This document shows positions 34,453-42,963 of a stretch of 64,000 bases of DNA, piece after piece; the first letter of the stretch is position 1; each line of letters begins with the position of its first letter. Origin of the DNA: Phytohabitans houttuyneae. GTDB taxonomy: Bacteria; Actinomycetota; Actinomycetes; Mycobacteriales; Micromonosporaceae. The notes below the pieces were generated by a model, which worked only from the letters and a program-made list of their open reading frames with translations, ran no database searches and was not told the DNA's origin. The DNA lies in NCBI RefSeq assembly GCF_011764425.1, contig NZ_BLPF01000003.1, positions 1,584,861 through 1,648,860 on the forward strand. Direction: 5' to 3'. The position numbers were made by a program, and so were the translations under genes.

Positions 34453-35693
34453 GTGACCGCCTCACCATCACGCTCTGGGACTTCACCTGGTACACGCGCA
34501 CCGGCCCCGGCGAGCCCTTCGAGGACCTCGACGAGGCGTACCGGCAGGCGGCCGAGCGCGGCTACAACACGATCCGGATCTGCGCGATGCCGCTGCTGCT
34601 GTTCGGCACCTCGCTGGACACGGGCGCGCTGCGGCTCAGCGGCCTCGGCGGCGACTACGGCCAGCGCACCCGCTGGTACGACGTGCGGCACACCACGACC
34701 GTCGACGGCCGGGCCCAGCTGCTCGCGCTCTTCCGCGGCGCGGCCCGGCACGGCTTCACGGTGATCGTGTCCAGCTGGGAGTACCAGCAGAGCCCCTCGT
34801 TCCTCGCCGACGACTCCTGGCACCGCGCGGTCACCGCGATCCCGCCCGCCGACCGGGCGAACGCGCTCGCCGACGCCCTGGCCTCCCTCGTCGACCTGCT
34901 CAAGGCCGAAGGGCTCGACGACCGGGTGGCGTTCGTGGAGCTGCACAACGAGGTGCAGATCGGCCGGCTCGCCGACGTCACCGGCACCCGCGGCGAGGCG
35001 GCCATCCTCGGCCTCCAGCCGTACCTGGAGGGCGGCATCGACCGCTTCCGGGCCCGCCACCCGCAGGTGCCGGTCACCGCCAACTACGCGCGGGTGCCCG
35101 TCGGGTACATGCGGGGGCTGCCCCGCAACGCCGACGTCGCGGTCTTCCACCCGTACGTGTACGGCGTGCTCGACCAGCTCGTCGACGAGTTCGCGCTGCG
35201 CGACGGCACCCGCCCGTACCCGCAGGAGCGCGCCTACGCCGAGCTGCTGCGGGACGGCGCTCCCGCGCTGGACGACTGGCAGCCGCCGGCCGCCGACCGG
35301 TGGCGCCTGGACGCGACGGCCGTGCGGCACCGCGAGATGTACACGCACGACTGGTGCGACCCGGTCAAGTGGGACCGCTGGCTCTACGACCGGTACGGCG
35401 AGCACCGCCGGGCCATGCGCGCCACCCTCGACACCTGGATCGACGTCGCCGCCGACTGGGCCGCCGAGCGCTCGGTGCCGCTCGTGTTCGGCGAGGGGTG
35501 GGTCGGCTACACCCCGCTGTACGGCACGTTCGAGGAAGGGCCGGTCGGCGCCGAGATCTGTGCGCACGCCGTCGCCCGCTCGGCGGAGGTCGGCGCGTGG
35601 GGCACCCTCGTCTGCTCGAACGCGGCGCCGCACCATCCCATGTGGAACGATGTGGACCTGCAGCGGCGGCTCAACGAAGGGTTCTCGAAGTGA
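34449..35693 (+). CDS. Intracellular cellulase-like glycoside hydrolase (PF12876 type)
   Basis: 414 aa from the GTG at 34449 (GTGA overlap). A TIM barrel without a signal peptide: WDFTWYTRTGPGEPF at the start, putative acid/base Glu in VELHNEVQIG and putative nucleophile Glu in VFGEGWVGYTP, laid out as in clan GH-A. The family is described as sugar-binding cellulase-like. In this operon it probably acts on an imported galactoside oligosaccharide; specificity is unknown. Confidence 0.75.
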   Translation: MSDRLTITLWDFTWYTRTGPGEPFEDLDEAYRQAAERGYNTIRICAMPLLLFGTSLDTGALRLSGLGGDYGQRTRWYDVRHTTTVDGRAQLLALFRGAARHGFTVIVSSWEYQQSPSFLADDSWHRAVTAIPPADRANALADALASLVDLLKAEGLDDRVAFVELHNEVQIGRLADVTGTRGEAAILGLQPYLEGGIDRFRARHPQVPVTANYARVPVGYMRGLPRNADVAVFHPYVYGVLDQLVDEFALRDGTRPYPQERAYAELLRDGAPALDDWQPPAADRWRLDATAVRHREMYTHDWCDPVKWDRWLYDRYGEHRRAMRATLDTWIDVAADWAAERSVPLVFGEGWVGYTPLYGTFEEGPVGAEICAHAVARSAEVGAWGTLVCSNAAPHHPMWNDVDLQRRLNEGFSK

Positions 35694-37750
35694 GTCGTGA
35701 GTGGACGCTCACCGGCGCGACCACCGAGTACACGGTCGGCCTGCCCGAGCACGGCGGCTGGCTGGAGCTGCGCGCCTGGGGTCCGCACGGGGTCGGCGAC
35801 GGCCCCTCGCCCGTGGCTTGGCTGGGCAATGCGCAGTACATGACGCCCGGCGACGTGGCCCCGGTCGAGTACGCGCCGGACGGCGCCCGCCCGTTCGCCG
35901 GACCGGACCTGGTGGTGCGGCCGGCGCGGGCGCTGTCCTGGACCTTCGACGGCGCCTCCCACGAGGGTGAGCTGCTGCGCGTGGACTTCGCCGACGCGGC
36001 GACCGGGCTGCGGGCCGCCCTGCACTACCGGCTGGCGCCCGACTCGGACGTCGTGGAGCGGTGGGTCGAGCTGACAAACACCGGCGGCGCGCCGCTGCGG
36101 CTCGTGGAGTTCGGCTCGGCCGGCTTCTCGGTGCCCACCCCGCACGGCGCCCGCCTGACGTACCTGAGTGGACAGTGGGCGCAGGAGTTCACGCCGGCGA
36201 CCACCGAGCTGTGGCGCGGCCGGTTCGAGATCGGCAGCGCGCTCGGCGTGACCGGGCACCAGTTCTCGCCGTACCTCGCCGTCCAGGACGCCGCGGACGC
36301 CGGCCCCACCTGGGGTGTCGCGCTCGCCTGGACCGGCTCGTGGCGGATCGCGGCCGAGCGGGACGCCGCCGGCCTCACCCGCGTGCGCGCCGGCCGGGTC
36401 GCCGTCGACTGGCCGCTGACCCTGGCGCCCGGTGACACGCTGGTCACGCCGGTGGCCGCCGGGGCGTACAGCGCGGACGGCGTCGACGGGCTCGCCCGGG
36501 TCTGGCACGCGTACGAGCGGCGGCTGGCCGGCGACCGCCTCACCCGCACCCGCCGGGTCATCTACAACTCGTGGGAGGCCACGTTCTTCGACGTCACCGC
36601 CGCCGGGCAGCTCGCCCTCGCCGAGGTGGCGGCGGAGATCGGCGTGGAGACGTTCGTGGTGGACGACGGCTGGTTCGTCGGGCGCGGCGACGACACCGCC
36701 GGGCTCGGCGACTGGACACCCGACCCGGCGAAGTTTCCGGACGGGTTCGACACGTTCGTCGGCCGGGTGCGCGAGCTGGGGCTGGAGTTCGGGCTCTGGG
36801 TCGAGCCGGAGATGGTCAACCCCCGCTCCGCCCTGTACGAGGCGCACCCCGACTGGGTGTACCAGGTGGACGGCCGGCCCCGCACCACCATCCGCAACCA
36901 GTACCTGCTGGACCTCGGCCGGCCGGAGGTCGAGGAGTTCGTCCACTCCACACTGGACGGCCTGCTGCGGGGGTACGACATCTCGTACCTCAAGTGGGAC
37001 TTCAACCGCCCGCGCACGGAGCCGGGCCGCACGGGCGTACCCCTGGATGAGCCGGACCTCGACGGCGCGCACGTGGCCGCGCTGTACCGGATCCTGGAGG
37101 CGCTGCGCCGCGACCACCCGCACGTGACCGTCGAAGGCTGCGCGGCCGGCGGGGGTCGGGTCGACCTGGCGATGGCGTCCCGGGTGGACGTGGTGTGGCC
37201 CAGCGACAACACCGCGCCGATCGACCGGCTGCGCATCCAGGACGGCTTCCTGCGCGCCCACGCGCCGCACCTGATGAGCTCGTGGGTGACCGACGCGACC
37301 GGGCTGTTCGACGTGCGGCCGAGGTCGCTCGCCTTCCGGTTCGTCCTGGCCAGCGCCGGCGTGCTCGGCATCGGCGCGGACATCCGGCACTGGAGCGCCG
37401 CCGAGCGGGCCGAGGCGGCGCGGTGGATCGCCCGGTACAAGGAGGTCCGCGACGTCGTCACCGGCGGTGAGGTGCACCGGATCGGCGGTCCGGACGGCGC
37501 GCGCTGCGCGGTGCAGTACACGCTCGGCGGCCGGGTGGTGGTGCTCGCCTGGAACCCGGGCCCGCTCGACGGCCTCGGCACCGTGCCGGCACGCCCGGTC
37601 CGCCTCCCGCTGCGCGGCCTGGACCCGTCGGCCAGGTACACGGCCGGCGGGGTGACCTACTCGGGCGCGCACCTGATGGCGGCCGGCCTGCCCGTGCGGT
37701 GGACCGGCACCTACGACGCGGACCTGATCGAGGTCAGTCCGGCGAGTTGA
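35690..37750 (+). CDS. GH36 alpha-galactosidase
   Basis: 686 aa from the GTG at 35690 (GTGA overlap). N-terminal supersandwich (about 1-300), then a TIM barrel with VVDDGWF, EPEMVN, nucleophile D437 in LKWDFNR and acid/base D506 in WPSDNTAPIDR, as in clan GH-D. The usual SCSGGGGR motif is EGCAAGGGR here, a divergence that may alter specificity. No signal peptide: it hydrolyses imported alpha-galactosides such as raffinose or melibiose type sugars. Last 17 bases overlap the convergent kinase gene. Confidence 0.9.
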   Translation: MSREWTLTGATTEYTVGLPEHGGWLELRAWGPHGVGDGPSPVAWLGNAQYMTPGDVAPVEYAPDGARPFAGPDLVVRPARALSWTFDGASHEGELLRVDFADAATGLRAALHYRLAPDSDVVERWVELTNTGGAPLRLVEFGSAGFSVPTPHGARLTYLSGQWAQEFTPATTELWRGRFEIGSALGVTGHQFSPYLAVQDAADAGPTWGVALAWTGSWRIAAERDAAGLTRVRAGRVAVDWPLTLAPGDTLVTPVAAGAYSADGVDGLARVWHAYERRLAGDRLTRTRRVIYNSWEATFFDVTAAGQLALAEVAAEIGVETFVVDDGWFVGRGDDTAGLGDWTPDPAKFPDGFDTFVGRVRELGLEFGLWVEPEMVNPRSALYEAHPDWVYQVDGRPRTTIRNQYLLDLGRPEVEEFVHSTLDGLLRGYDISYLKWDFNRPRTEPGRTGVPLDEPDLDGAHVAALYRILEALRRDHPHVTVEGCAAGGGRVDLAMASRVDVVWPSDNTAPIDRLRIQDGFLRAHAPHLMSSWVTDATGLFDVRPRSLAFRFVLASAGVLGIGADIRHWSAAERAEAARWIARYKEVRDVVTGGEVHRIGGPDGARCAVQYTLGGRVVVLAWNPGPLDGLGTVPARPVRLPLRGLDPSARYTAGGVTYSGAHLMAAGLPVRWTGTYDADLIEVSPAS

Positions 37751-39248
37751 CCCAGGTGGGCGAGCCGTCCACGCAGCGGATCTTCATGCGGACCACGGTC
37801 GGGCCGGCAAACCAGATGCGCGCGACGAGCGCGGGCCCCGGCTCCTTCCTGACCACCTGGTAACCCTCGGCCGCCTTCCAGGTCAGCGCCTTGACCTCGC
37901 CGTCGCGCTGGCACCGGGCGACGACGCTGCCGCCGTCGGAGGTGAGCGTGACGGTCCGCGGCGGGTCGGGCGAGCGCATCACCGACGGCGTCGGCTCGGG
38001 CTCCGCCGTGGTGATCTCCGGCGCCGGGGTCGTGGTGGGCGTCTGCGAGCCGGCCGGAGCGCCCGACACGTCGCCGGTGGCCGGGACGGGGCCCGGCTGC
38101 CCGCCGGGAACAGGCCCGCCGCCGCCGGACTGCGCGCCGTCGGAACCGCCCGGCACCGTCGCCGCCGTGGCCGGGTCGCCGGCCCTGGCGGTCGTCTCCG
38201 CGTCCGGCGGGCGCTGCTCGGCGAGCGCACCCGGCGAGCCGCCGCCCGGGCCGGCGATCAACGCGGCCACCAGGACCGTCGCGACCACCGTGGCGGCGCC
38301 CACCGCGACCGCGAGCGTGCGCTGCCGGCGCCGCTGGCCACCGGGCTCCACCGTCGGCTCGTTGTCGGCCGCCACATCGCCGGCCGGAGCGACCTCGCGC
38401 GGCGCGGCGGCGGGTCGCAGGACCACACCCGCCGCGCGGGCCAGCGCGTCCGCGACCTCGGCGGCCGTCGGCCGGTCGGCCGGGTCCTTGGCCAGGCAGC
38501 GGCCGCACAGGTCGGCGATCTCCGCGGGCACGCCGGCGACCGGGGGCAGCGGGTCGGGCTCGGAGTAGGTGTGCGCGCGCAGCATCTGCGTCGTGGTCTC
38601 GGCGGCCCACGGCAGCCTGCCGACGAGGACATAGTGGACGAGCAGCCCCAGCGCGTACACGTCGGAGGCGGGCACGACCTGGTCGCCGGTGAGCCGCTCG
38701 GGCGCCAGGTAGGCGGGCGTGCCGATCATGCGGTCGTCCTGGTCGAGGTCTTCGAGCGGGCCGGCCGCGGCGGCGATGCCGAAGTCGACCACCTTCGCCC
38801 CGCCGGGCGTGAGGATCACATTGGACGGCTTGATGTCGCGGTGCACGAGGCCGGCGTCGTGCGCGGCGGCGACGCCGCTGGCCACCTCGGCGCAGACCCG
38901 CATCGCCTCGAGCGGGGGCAGTGGCCCGTCGGCGATCCGCTGGCTCAGCGTCGGCCCGCGCAGCAGCTCCATCACCACGAACGGCTCCGCGCGCCCGGAC
39001 TCGTCGGTCGACTCGCCGAAGTCGAACACCCCGCACACGTGCGGGTGGGCGAGGCGGGCGGCGGACCGGGCCTCGGCCTGGATGCGCAGGCGGGCGCCGG
39101 CGTCGGTGGCGAGGCGACCGGCCAGCACCTTCACCGCGACCGGCCGGCGCAGCACCTCGTCGGTGGCCCGCCAGACCACCGACATGCCGCCGGTGCCGAT
39201 CTGGTCCTCCAGCCGGTATCGGCCGCCCAAGAGCCGCAGCGCTTCCAC
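37734..39248 (-). CDS. Membrane Ser/Thr protein kinase (PknB/Hanks type)
   Basis: 504 aa from the GTG at 39248. Kinase domain about 10-270: glycine loop IGTGGMSVVW, Lys in VAVKVL, HRDIKPSNV, DFGIA and APE in LAPERL. A single membrane helix near 310-330 follows a basic stretch. The outside region starts with a Pro/Thr/Gly-rich linker (about 330-430) and ends with a compact 75-residue beta domain (TVTLTSDGGSVVARC, ALVARIWFAGPTVVRM) with two Cys, likely a sensor. Divergent from a secreted serine hydrolase. Confidence 0.9.
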   Translation of the reverse strand: MEALRLLGGRYRLEDQIGTGGMSVVWRATDEVLRRPVAVKVLAGRLATDAGARLRIQAEARSAARLAHPHVCGVFDFGESTDESGRAEPFVVMELLRGPTLSQRIADGPLPPLEAMRVCAEVASGVAAAHDAGLVHRDIKPSNVILTPGGAKVVDFGIAAAAGPLEDLDQDDRMIGTPAYLAPERLTGDQVVPASDVYALGLLVHYVLVGRLPWAAETTTQMLRAHTYSEPDPLPPVAGVPAEIADLCGRCLAKDPADRPTAAEVADALARAAGVVLRPAAAPREVAPAGDVAADNEPTVEPGGQRRRQRTLAVAVGAATVVATVLVAALIAGPGGGSPGALAEQRPPDAETTARAGDPATAATVPGGSDGAQSGGGGPVPGGQPGPVPATGDVSGAPAGSQTPTTTPAPEITTAEPEPTPSVMRSPDPPRTVTLTSDGGSVVARCQRDGEVKALTWKAAEGYQVVRKEPGPALVARIWFAGPTVVRMKIRCVDGSPTWVNSPD

Positions 39249-39262
39249 GCGGCACAGTCTGC

Positions 39263-39279
39263 ACCACCGAAACGGTGGT
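39263..39279. promoter_or_regulatory. Palindrome upstream of the kinase gene
   Basis: ACCACCG-AAA-CGGTGGT is a perfect 17-base dyad 15 bases before the kinase start, in the divergent region with the serine hydrolase. Could be an operator; no matching regulator is adjacent. Confidence 0.4.
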
Positions 39280-39421
39280 CGGCAGCCCGCCGTCCGTACG
39301 ACGGATGTCCGACCACTCCGCCACGTATCAGATGAGCCCCCGTCGCCTCCCACTTCGGACGGACACGCGGTTCCCGCCGTGGGGTGACGCGCTCACGGGA
39401 TCGGCCGCCGACGATGGGCGG

Positions 39422-40645
39422 ATGAGAAGACGACAGATGGTGCGCGCCGTCGCGGCCGCCGCCGTGCTGCTCGCGGTGGTCGCCGGGCTGCCCGCCGCGG
39501 CTTCGTCCGCGCCCGCCGGCCCGATCGACCGCGGTGCCCTCCGCGCGGCGCTCGCCGCCGTGCACGCGGCCGGGGTGCCCGCCGTGCAGGCCGAGGTCCG
39601 CGACGGGGGCCGCACCTGGTCGGGCGCCGCCGGCGTCGCCGACCTGTCCACCGGACGCCCGGCCGAGGCCGGCATGCGGCACCGCGTCGGCAGCATCACC
39701 AAGAGCTTCGTGGCCACCACGGTCCTCCAGCTCGCCGCCGAGCGGAGGGTCGGGCTCGACGACCCGGTCGGGCGGTGGCTGCCCGACCTCGTCCCGGGCG
39801 AGCTGGGCCAGCGGGTCACCATCCGGATGCTGCTCAACCACACCAGCGGCATCGGCAACTACACCGACGCGCTGCTCGACACGCTGGCCGAGGTGATCAG
39901 CGTGGGCCAGACCTCGTTCGCGCCGCAGGAGCTGGTCCGGATCGGACTGTCGCTGCCCGCGACCGGGGCGCCCGGCGAGCGGTACTCGTACTCCAACACC
40001 GGCTACATCCTCGCCGGCCTGCTGATCGAAAAGGTCACCGGCAACGACGCGGCCGCCGAGGTGACCCGGCGCGTCATCCGGCCGCTGCGGCTCGCGGACA
40101 CGTACTTCCCCGGTGCCGACCCGGCGATCCGCGGCCCGCACGCCGGCGCGCACTTCGCGCTGTTCGGCGTCCGCGACCTGGCGCGGTACCACATGTCGTG
40201 GGCCTGGACCGCGGGCGAGCTGATCTCCACACCGTCCGACCTGGACACGTTCTACCGGGCGCTGTTCGGCGGCCGGCTGCTGCCGCCGGCCCAGCTCGCC
40301 GAGATGCGCACCACCGTGCCGATGGACCCGGCGGTGCCCGAAGCGGGCGGCTACGGGCTGGGTGTCTACTCGGTGCCGACGCCGTGCGGCGAGCGGTGGG
40401 GGCACGACGGCGGCGTGATCGGGCAGATCACGATCTCGCTGCACACTGTGGACGGCGACCGGCAGCTGTCGGTGGCCACCAACCTCAGCCACTACCAGGC
40501 CGGCATCCCCGAGGAGCACCCGATCGACACGGCGTGGCTCGACGCGCTGGTGGTCGGCCTCTGTCCAGACGCGACAGCCCGGCGGGCGGCCGAGGGCACC
40601 CTGCGCCTCCCCCTTCCGGGCGCGATCGGCGTGTCCATGGGTTGA
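39422..40645 (+). CDS. Secreted serine hydrolase, beta-lactamase/D-Ala-D-Ala carboxypeptidase family
   Basis: 407 aa from the ATG at 39422. Signal peptide 1-30. Active-site SxxK is SITK, the YxN motif is in YSYSNTGY and the third motif is HDGG (HxG variant), as in class C-like serine hydrolases and R61-type DD-peptidases. No lid or penicillinase-specific features seen. Acts outside the cell on peptidoglycan or D-amino-acid peptides; exact reaction uncertain. Confidence 0.87.
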   Translation: MRRRQMVRAVAAAAVLLAVVAGLPAAASSAPAGPIDRGALRAALAAVHAAGVPAVQAEVRDGGRTWSGAAGVADLSTGRPAEAGMRHRVGSITKSFVATTVLQLAAERRVGLDDPVGRWLPDLVPGELGQRVTIRMLLNHTSGIGNYTDALLDTLAEVISVGQTSFAPQELVRIGLSLPATGAPGERYSYSNTGYILAGLLIEKVTGNDAAAEVTRRVIRPLRLADTYFPGADPAIRGPHAGAHFALFGVRDLARYHMSWAWTAGELISTPSDLDTFYRALFGGRLLPPAQLAEMRTTVPMDPAVPEAGGYGLGVYSVPTPCGERWGHDGGVIGQITISLHTVDGDRQLSVATNLSHYQAGIPEEHPIDTAWLDALVVGLCPDATARRAAEGTLRLPLPGAIGVSMG

Positions 40646-40726
40646 TACGTCACAGTTCTGACAACATGCGGCCGGGTACCGCCCTATTTTGAACGAAAGC
40701 GCAGCTCAGACCGTGAGGCGGTACCC

Positions 40727-41790
40727 GTGTCGATCCGGATCGCGACATTCAACGCCAACAATCTCTTCTCCCGCTGGTCCTTCGAGGCGGACCTTCCCCG
40801 CACCCTCTCCGACAAGGCCGTGCCCACGCTGAACGCCAGCGCCGCCGAGGCCGCGGGCGTCGCCGGCAACGCGGCCACCGGCGCCCAGCCAGTGCCCACC
40901 CCGAGGTCGTCGAGGTGACCGTGCCCGGCGACACGCCGCTGACGGGGGTGCTCCGCACGTTCCAGGGCAAGCTCGTGCGCGGCAAGGACCCGAAGGCCCG
41001 CGACTGGATCGCCCGCCGCATCGCCGCCCTCGACGCCGACGTGCTCTGCCTCCAGGAGGTCGAGGACCAGGACGCGCTGGACGCCTTCCACCGCGACGAC
41101 CTGGACAAGCGCGGCATCCAGTACCCGTTCCGCGTGGTCGTCGAGGGCAACGACCGCCGCCGCATCGACGTGGCCATCTGCTCCCGCCTGCCGATCACCC
41201 GGATCAGCTCGTGGCGCTTCTGGCCCGGCCCGGACGGCGCCGCCGTGTTCAGCCGCGACCTGCTCCAGGCCGAGGTCACCGCCCCCGACGGCAAGCCGCT
41301 GCGGATCTTCGTCAACCACCTGAAGAGCCAGTTCATCCAGGACGAGTTCACGCTCAGCCCGGCCGAGATCGCGCAGGAGCGGGAGCGCATCGACGCCCGC
41401 CGCACCGCGCAGGCCAAGGCCATCCGGGCGATCCTGCGCAAGCTGCGGATGACCAGCCGCGTCGTGATGACCGGCGACATGAACGACGCACCCGACGCGC
41501 CGACCCTCGCCCCACTGGCCGACGCCGGCCTCGTCGAGCAGATCGGCAAGGGCACGACCATCGCCGGCCCGAAGCGCAACGGCGCCCTGACGGACGACGC
41601 CTTCGGCGACCTCAGCCCGCACATGTGGACCAACCGGCACCGGGCCAAGGGCGTGACCACGTTCAACCTGTTCGACCAGATCTGGACCAGCCCGGACCTG
41701 CCGGTCGCCGGCGCCCACGTGATGCGCCGCACCCAGATCAGCGGCGACGGCTCCGACCACGACCCGGCCTGCGTCGACCTCGACCTCTGA
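40727..41790 (+). pseudogene. Endonuclease/exonuclease/phosphatase family protein, split by a frameshift
   Basis: Two frames together cover one EEP-family protein of about 350 aa. Frame A (40727-40918) gives the first strand IRIATFNANNLFSRW. Frame B (effective from about 40890, nominal GTG at 40915) continues VVEVTVPGDTPLTGVL and then has the conserved LCLQEVEDQD, NHLKSQF, MTGDMNDAPD and GSDHDP motifs. The frames meet in a C-rich stretch (about 40880-40903) and differ by one base. Either a true frameshift, an assembly error, or a coupled pair through the GTGA at 40915. The catalytic residues lie in frame B and the first metal-binding Asn in frame A. Confidence 0.75.
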
Positions 41791-41945
41791 CCGCGGCGGC
41801 CAGGCGCGGGCGCGCACCGGCCGCCGCGGTCGCCCCGGCGCCCTCGACGCGCCGGCGCGCCTGCGTGACCTGGCCCGCCTGCGTGCCGAAGGGCTGATCA
41901 ACGACGCCGACTACGACCCTGGCAGGACATCCTCCGCCGCTGGTA
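41791..41945 (+). pseudogene. Remnant of a SHOCT-domain protein
   Basis: The frame at 41858-41917 reads RLRDLARLRAEGLINDADYD, the core of a SHOCT domain. After a one- or two-base shift it continues WQDILRRW and a stop at about 41943-41945. SHOCT domains normally end proteins in just this way. The N-terminal part is missing and the segment lies directly between the endonuclease stop and the second inverted-repeat element. Confidence 0.6.
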
Positions 41946-41984
41946 GGCGCACGGCATTTCCTGCCCGGGTCCGCGTCAGCGGCG

Positions 41985-42276
41985 GACCGTTGCTCCCGCC
42001 GGAGACCGCGCAGGTCGGCGGCTCGCTGGCGCTCGCCGAGACCCCCGACCTCCGCTGCCAGGCCCGCGCGACACGCCCCCGCGCCCCGCCCGGAGCTCCG
42101 CACCAGCCGTCGGGCCACCGCCCAAACCCCACGCTCCGCCCCGGGCCCGCACCGGCCCTCGGGACACCGTCCAACCCCTGCACCCCGCACCAGCCCTGGA
42201 CGATCTGTTCCAAGGGGTGGCCGTGAGCGGCTCTCGAGCTGGGCGCACGAATGCGCCCACCAGCGAGCAACGGACC
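41985..42276. mobile_element. Degenerate second copy of the MITE-like element
   Basis: Left arm core GACCGTTGCTCCCGCC at 41985-42000, hairpin GAGCTGGGCGCA-CGAA-TGCGCCCA at 42236-42259, and inverted arm core GAGCAACGGACC at 42265-42276. The order arm-hairpin-inverted arm is the same as at 10468-10838. The arms are shorter and more diverged, so this copy is older or deleted. No protein encoded. Confidence 0.5.
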
Positions 42277-42760
42277 AACGCCGTTGACCGCGCACCGCCA
42301 CGGGCTGGCGTCAGAGCGGCTTGGGCGCTAAAGCTTTGCCGGGGTTGACCGGCCGCAGCCGCGGGACTTGGCCGGCGCGGGTGCGGCTGGCTTGTCGCAG
42401 ACCTGGGACCCCCATACCGGCCACCCGGGTCCCTGATCCATGCGCGGCCGGTCCCTTTGTGGCGAAAAGGCGCCCCCCTGCGAGGGCACATTGATGCACC
42501 CCGACCCCCAGCCAACCCGCACAAGGGCCAGGTCTGAGTACCCCTTGACTTCGCCGCCCGGCCCGGAACAAAAGCGGCATCGTCGTTGCGGTCCGTGACC
42601 ATCGATCAAGGGCAGGCGGCGTGAACTTCGAGATCTAGGGGAGTTAGTGCTGCTCGACTTTCGGAGTTTTCGTCGTCTGGAGTCCTTCCGCGGTCAGGGT
42701 GAGCCTTCTAAAGTCCGACCTTTGAGTTAGAGGTGAGCTGCCGCTATGCCCGCGGTTGCC

Positions 42761-42788
42761 GCCTCACCCTCCGCGATCGGCCAGCTCA
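42761..42788. repeat. Copy of the MITE-arm sequence
   Basis: GCCTCACCCTCCGCG followed by ATCGGCCAGCTCA matches 10510-10537, the inner edge of the element's left arm, with very few differences. A shorter copy is at 49885-49908. An imperfect inverted copy lies at about 42690-42706. Confidence 0.6.
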
Positions 42789-42808
42789 ACCCAGGTGCCC
42801 GCTCCGGC

Positions 42809-42857
42809 AGATCTTGGCAAGTTAGCGTCGAAATAACGCGCCAACTCACCAAGATCT
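42809..42857. repeat. Imperfect inverted repeat AGATCTTGG...CCAAGATCT
   Basis: 19-base arms at 42809-42827 and 42839-42857 match at 16 positions, with an 11-base AT-rich loop. It may be an intergenic palindromic repeat or a terminator for the convergent aldo/keto reductase. Confidence 0.55.
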
Positions 42858-42963
42858 CGAAGCTCACACCGCCTGCACCTGATCGACAGTCACCGACAGC
42901 GACGACGGGGCCGAACCGCAGCGGACCCAGACAGGTGGATCTTGCATCTTGCCTGGTCAATGC

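Larger units (their letters stand above)
42289..42963. other. Gene-poor region with repeats, no supported coding sequence
   Basis: About 670 bases with lower GC than the surroundings in its second half. It holds part of the repeat family (42761-42788), an imperfect inverted repeat (42809-42857) and a GATCAAGG segment near 42603. Small open frames here have no family-like sequence and no clear ribosome sites. Confidence 0.5.
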
